Assembly: GCA_017301995.1 (NCBI GenBank)
Contig: JAFLEH010000013.1
Span: forward strand, 109,449-173,448
Length of the DNA: 64,000 nucleotides
Source: Verrucomicrobiota bacterium
GTDB taxonomy: Bacteria > Verrucomicrobiota > Verrucomicrobiia > Verrucomicrobiales > Akkermansiaceae
Reading direction: 5' to 3'
Shown here: positions 61,450-64,000 of the stretch, piece after piece
Layout: each line of letters begins with the position of its first letter
Position numbering within the stretch: the first letter of the stretch is position 1
Notes under the pieces: generated by a model
The model's database searches: none
Told to the model about the DNA's origin: nothing
The model's input: only the letters and a program-made list of their open reading frames with translations
Position numbers and translations under genes: made by a program

Positions 61450-61633
61450 CGCCGGACGATTCCAGCGGGTTTCCGGTCGATTGCCAAGCGCCCCATCCGG
61501 GCGGCGTTCTTTTTTCGGTAGCCGGGCCGTTTTGCCGGATCGGAGGAAAATGGATCGGATGTTTTTTCACTGGTTTTGAAAAGCCGCTCGCCAAGGCGGC
61601 ATCCGGATGCTTTAAGCAAGCCCGGAGCCCACT

Positions 61634-62857
61634 ATGAAAACCACCGCACCGCTGTTTCTGTTGTTCACCGGATTCCTATCCGCCGCGCCGCCGTCGAACT
61701 ACGGGGAGGATCTCGCGTTTCTGCGCAAACACACCCGGATCATCGAGTTGAAGCTCGGCGACGCCGCGGTGGCGATCGCGCCGGCCTATCAGGGGCGGGT
61801 GATGACCAGCACCGCCACCGGCAACAGCGGCTACGGATTCGGCTGGCTGAATTACAAGCTGATCGAACAAGGCGTGCTGCCACCCGCGGACGCCAAGGGA
61901 AAACTGGAGGAGCACATTTATGTGTTCGGCGGCGAGGAACGGTTCTGGCTGGGCCCGGAAGGCGGCCAGTTCGGGATCTTTTTCCCCAAGGGTGCCGCGT
62001 TCGATTTCGCTTCGTGGAAAACTCCCGCACCGTTGGATACGGAGCCGTTCGAAGTGGCGCCGGAAACATCGGATAGCGTGGTGTTCAGCCGCGATTTCAT
62101 GGTCTCCAACCAGAGTGGGACCGGGTTCAAGGTGGCGGTGCAACGTGGGATTCGCCTCCTGAAGCCCGCGGAAATCGCCGGGATTCTGGGCGAGGAGGCG
62201 GCACGTGCCGGGGTGGTTGCCTACGAAACCACCAACACCCTAACCAACAAGGGCGACCAGACATGGACCAAGGACAGCGGCCTGCTATCCATCTGGTTGT
62301 TGGGAATGTATAAACCCACGCCGGGCACGGTGGTGGCCATCCCGGTGAAGGAAGGTGATGGCGCCAAGCTCGGCCCGCAGGTGAACGACGACTATTTCGG
62401 CAAGGTGCCGGCCGACCGCCTGAAGGTGAAAGACAACGTGATCTATTTCAAAGGCGACGGAACGTTCCGCAGCAAGATCGGGGTGCCGCCGCTGCGTTCG
62501 GCGGGTGTGGCGGGCAGCTATAGCCCCGAGGCCAAGGCGCTCACTCTAACCATCTATAAACAGCCCGAAGGCGTGACCGATTATGTGAACTCGGCCTGGG
62601 CGGTGCAGGAAAAGCCGTTCGGTGGCGATGCGATCAATTCCTACAACGACGGCTCGCCCGAACCCGGCAAGCCGCCGCTCGGGCCGTTTTACGAACTGGA
62701 AACCTCCTCCCCGGCGGCCCCACTCGCGCCGGGAGCCAGCATCTCCCACACCCAGACCACCATCCATCTAACCGGCGATCCGGCGGTGCTCGACGCCGTG
62801 GCCAAAAAGCACCTGCGAGCCACCACCAAGGAGATCTCCGGAGCGTTCGGAAAGTGA
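61634..62857 (+). CDS. exported DUF6786 protein
   Basis: 407 aa with signal peptide APLFLLFTGFLSAAPP. The DUF6786 pattern is present: YGEDLAFLRKHTRIIELKLG, AVAIAPAYQGRVMTSTATGN and GFGWLNYKLIEQG, with the later WLLGMYKPTPGTVVAIPV. The whole protein looks like a beta-sandwich related to galactose-mutarotase-type folds, but this is inference. Common in Planctomycetes and Verrucomicrobia; function unknown. No operon partners. Confidence 0.8.
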   Translation: MKTTAPLFLLFTGFLSAAPPSNYGEDLAFLRKHTRIIELKLGDAAVAIAPAYQGRVMTSTATGNSGYGFGWLNYKLIEQGVLPPADAKGKLEEHIYVFGGEERFWLGPEGGQFGIFFPKGAAFDFASWKTPAPLDTEPFEVAPETSDSVVFSRDFMVSNQSGTGFKVAVQRGIRLLKPAEIAGILGEEAARAGVVAYETTNTLTNKGDQTWTKDSGLLSIWLLGMYKPTPGTVVAIPVKEGDGAKLGPQVNDDYFGKVPADRLKVKDNVIYFKGDGTFRSKIGVPPLRSAGVAGSYSPEAKALTLTIYKQPEGVTDYVNSAWAVQEKPFGGDAINSYNDGSPEPGKPPLGPFYELETSSPAAPLAPGASISHTQTTIHLTGDPAVLDAVAKKHLRATTKEISGAFGK

Positions 62858-62937
62858 TTTTGGATGATCGATGGCGGCCACCCGACGGTGGAGCTACCGG
62901 GCAGCGATCCACTCCGCTAACGAATCCCTCACGGCCC

Positions 62938-63075
62938 CCCGTGGCTGGGGCGTCCCCGCCCCAGTCCGTCGCCGGCGCGTCCCGCTCCGGCGGTTCAGGT
63001 TCACTCCCGCGAGGAAATTCACCGCCAAACCGCGAAGATCGCCAAGGGGATAAAAGATCGAAGATGAGGAAATGC
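62938..63075. repeat. interspersed repeat B, inverted copy
   Basis: Its reverse complement matches 11101-11235 with gaps: GATCTTTTATCCCCTTGGCG, GGCGGTGAAT, then CGGCGACGGACTGGGGCG and a CCCCAGCCACGGGG ending. The 8-bp hairpin of the other copy is conserved in form (CTGGGGCG/CGCCCCAG) although the loop differs. No gene is seen here. Confidence 0.6.
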
Positions 63076-63085
63076 GGAGCACAGG

Positions 63086-63241
63086 GGAGCACACGCGCCC
63101 TCGCGTGTTCCGGAGCGCGCCCTCGCGGTCCGGTGGCTCCGCAGGCCGGGCGACGATCTTCCGCAAATAAACTACCCCGTCCATGGTGGCCCGGTTTCCG
63201 GCGAGGGCGCCGGAAACAGCACGCGAGGGCGCGTGCGCTCC
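63086..63241. repeat. nested inverted repeat
   Basis: The left arm 63086-63111 (GGAGCACACGCGCCCTCGCG onward) faces a right arm 63212-63241 that is its near reverse complement. Inside, GGAGCGCGCCCTCGCGG (63112-63128) faces GGCGAGGGCGCC (about 63200-63211). About 70 bp of unremarkable DNA is enclosed. Confidence 0.6.
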
Positions 63242-63250
63242 CCGGAAAAG

Positions 63251-63565
63251 ATCCACCGCACTTGCTGCGGTGCCCTTTCCAACGCTCAAAAACCTCGCTA
63301 CACCTGCTGCGATGGCCTCCCCGATGCCAAAAAACCTCGTCGCACCTGCTGCGATGCCTTTTCAAACTCTTAAAAACCTCGCCGCATGTGCTGCGGTGCC
63401 TTCCCCAACGCTCGAAAACCTCGCCGCACCTGCAGCGATGCCCTTCCCGACGCTTAATAATCTCGCCGCGCATGCAGCGGTGCCTTTCCCAACGCTCGAA
63501 AACCTCGTCGCACATGCTGCGGTACCCTTCCCAACGCTTGAAAACCTCGCCGCATTACGTGCGAA
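63251..63565. repeat. 42-bp tandem array, eight units
   Basis: Units start at 63256, 63298, 63340, 63382, 63424, 63466, 63508 and 63550 with no indels. The consensus begins CCGCACCTGCTGCGATGCC, is followed by TTCCCAACGCTCGAAAACCTCG, and each unit has a CCGCA-N5-TGCGG dyad (variants TCGCA...TGCGA and CCGCG...AGCGG). Several reading frames are open on both strands with 14-residue repeats, and none has clear codon bias, so I treat it as non-coding. It is not CRISPR, because no unique spacers separate the units. Confidence 0.85.
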
Positions 63566-63682
63566 GTGCCCCCCATTTTCCGGCCTGGAAGCCGCAAAAT
63601 CCGCCCGTTCTGGCAGAAACAACCCGACTCCGCATTTCTTTTTCCCTACGCCCCCCGGCCGGATTTCTGCTAGTCCGCGTCC

Positions 63683-63819
63683 ATGGCTACCAACCAAATC
63701 CCAGGATCCATTGAAACCGTTTTTGCCCTTGCCGGAGACATGGCCGGAGGAGCAGTCGCCCAAGGCGGGTCGGCCTCGTGCAGAACACCCATGCCACCAT
63801 CCTCGCCGCCATGGATTGA
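63683..63819 (+). pseudogene. frameshifted small conserved Verrucomicrobial protein
   Basis: Begins at the ATG at 63683 with MATNQIPGSIETVFALAGDM. After about residue 28 the continuation VGLVQNTHATILAAMD and stop (63817-63819) lies in another frame. The family as I recall it reads MATNQ-PG-F...LAEDMADG...VGVKQNTEA; this piece would be about 45 residues, shorter than the usual 140-210. A one-base indel plus an internal or C-terminal loss is the simplest explanation. Sequencing error cannot be excluded. Confidence 0.55.
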
Positions 63820-63879
63820 CGGTTGTCGATTGAGGATTGTTGATTTCTGATCTGATCTTGAATGGCGCGCCTTGGTCCG

Positions 63880-64000
63880 GGTTCAGAACATGGGTAACAC
63901 AATAGGTTCAATACATGGGTAACACCTTGCCAACCCGGAGAGCGATCCGAAGGTCTCCGGAAATGCCATGGAAAACCACCCTGAAAATGAACGAAAAAAT
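63880..64000 (+). mobile_element. left end of an IS481-type insertion sequence, cut by the window
   Basis: Two 21-bp direct repeats lie 25 nt apart: GGTTCAGAACATGGGTAACA at 63880 and GGTTCAATACATGGGTAACA at 63905, each completed by C. ATGGGTAACAC blocks of this kind are found at the ends of IS481 elements, and a transposase start follows at 63963. The exact terminal base and target duplication cannot be set. Confidence 0.55.
63963..64000 (+). CDS. IS481-type transposase, first 12 codons
   Basis: The ATG at 63963 begins MPWKTTLKMNEK. IS481 transposases commonly begin MPWK followed by a Met/Arg-rich helix, so the call is by N-terminal motif only. The rest is beyond the window. Confidence 0.55.
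   Translation, partial: MPWKTTLKMNEK

Noticed and set aside
63251..63565. CRISPR array
   Set aside because: The units are contiguous 42-bp direct repeats without unique spacers, and no cas gene is present.
62634..63833. Proteins with 14-residue repeats encoded over the tandem array on either strand
   Set aside because: Several frames on both strands are open only because the repeat period is a multiple of three. None has the GC3 bias, a start signal or a recognisable domain.
1..64000. tRNA, rRNA or riboswitch genes
   Set aside because: No T-arm-like GGTTCRANYCC with matching acceptor stems, no rRNA-like stretch and no recognisable riboswitch core was seen by eye. A tRNAscan or Rfam run would decide.

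Overview
The window looks like a chromosomal segment of a high-GC member of the Verrucomicrobiota. The grounds are a PVM-type bacterial microcompartment operon, a Verru_Chthon cassette A protein, ECF sigma/FecR pairs beside giant autotransporter-associated beta-strand-repeat proteins (one with a PEP-CTERM tail), SGNH, DUF6786 and Tat-exported proteins typical of the phylum, and coding DNA with strong GC at third positions. Genus is not decidable from the sequence alone. No rRNA or tRNA gene was seen.

Layout. 1-4675: the 3' end of a beta-strand-repeat surface protein, a secreted GH2 beta-mannosidase and an L,D-transpeptidase lipoprotein. 4.7-11.3 kb: an accessory island of small, lower-GC, minus-strand genes (membrane proteins, a DUF6714-like protein, a HEAT-repeat protein, a SecD-P1-head-like exported protein). 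They are separated by recurring composite intergenic repeats, and three genes start 11-15 nt from the same repeat. 11.3-15.7 kb: a LysR regulator divergent from an EmrAB-like efflux pair with a palindromic operator, a REP-like hairpin pair and a DUF5362 membrane protein. 15.7-25.2 kb: fabD, a Verru_Chthon cassette A protein plus companion, a 3-hydroxyisobutyrate-dehydrogenase-like enzyme and a thioredoxin-like protein. 25.6-27.2 kb: a double-domain SGNH hydrolase.

27.3-34.6 kb holds the microcompartment operon: PduL phosphotransacylase, three BMC-H shell proteins, three BMC-P shell proteins, acetate kinase, CoA-acylating aldehyde dehydrogenase and class II aldolase. This set is expected to split fuculose- or rhamnulose-1-phosphate, then carry lactaldehyde through an acyl-CoA and an acyl phosphate to an acid plus ATP inside a shell. 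Three gene junctions of the operon have been invaded by short-period repeat elements. One of them is a complete cassette: a GxxExxY (PDDEXK-like) gene between inverted arms of 9-bp repeats. A second, non-coding element of the same design sits at 7275-7481 inside one copy of a duplicated intergenic repeat and is absent from the other copy, which gives a filled/empty-site comparison.

35-44 kb: a sigma factor/FecR pair followed by two tandem paralogous beta-strand-repeat surface proteins that share a nearly identical internal segment. 44-50.6 kb: LplA-like ligase, OstA/LptC-like protein, kdsA (LPS Kdo synthesis), a VIT/vWA protein and a VapBC pair. 50.7-62.9 kb: a sugar-phosphate isomerase-like Tat protein, a FixI/CcoI-like P-type ATPase, a PocR-AraC regulator, a nitronate-monooxygenase-like protein, menA, nrdR, a DinG-like helicase and a DUF6786 protein. 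62.9-64 kb is gene-poor: an inverted interspersed repeat, an exact 42-bp eight-unit tandem array with a palindrome in each unit, a frameshifted remnant of a small conserved gene, and the left end of an IS481-type insertion sequence running off the window.
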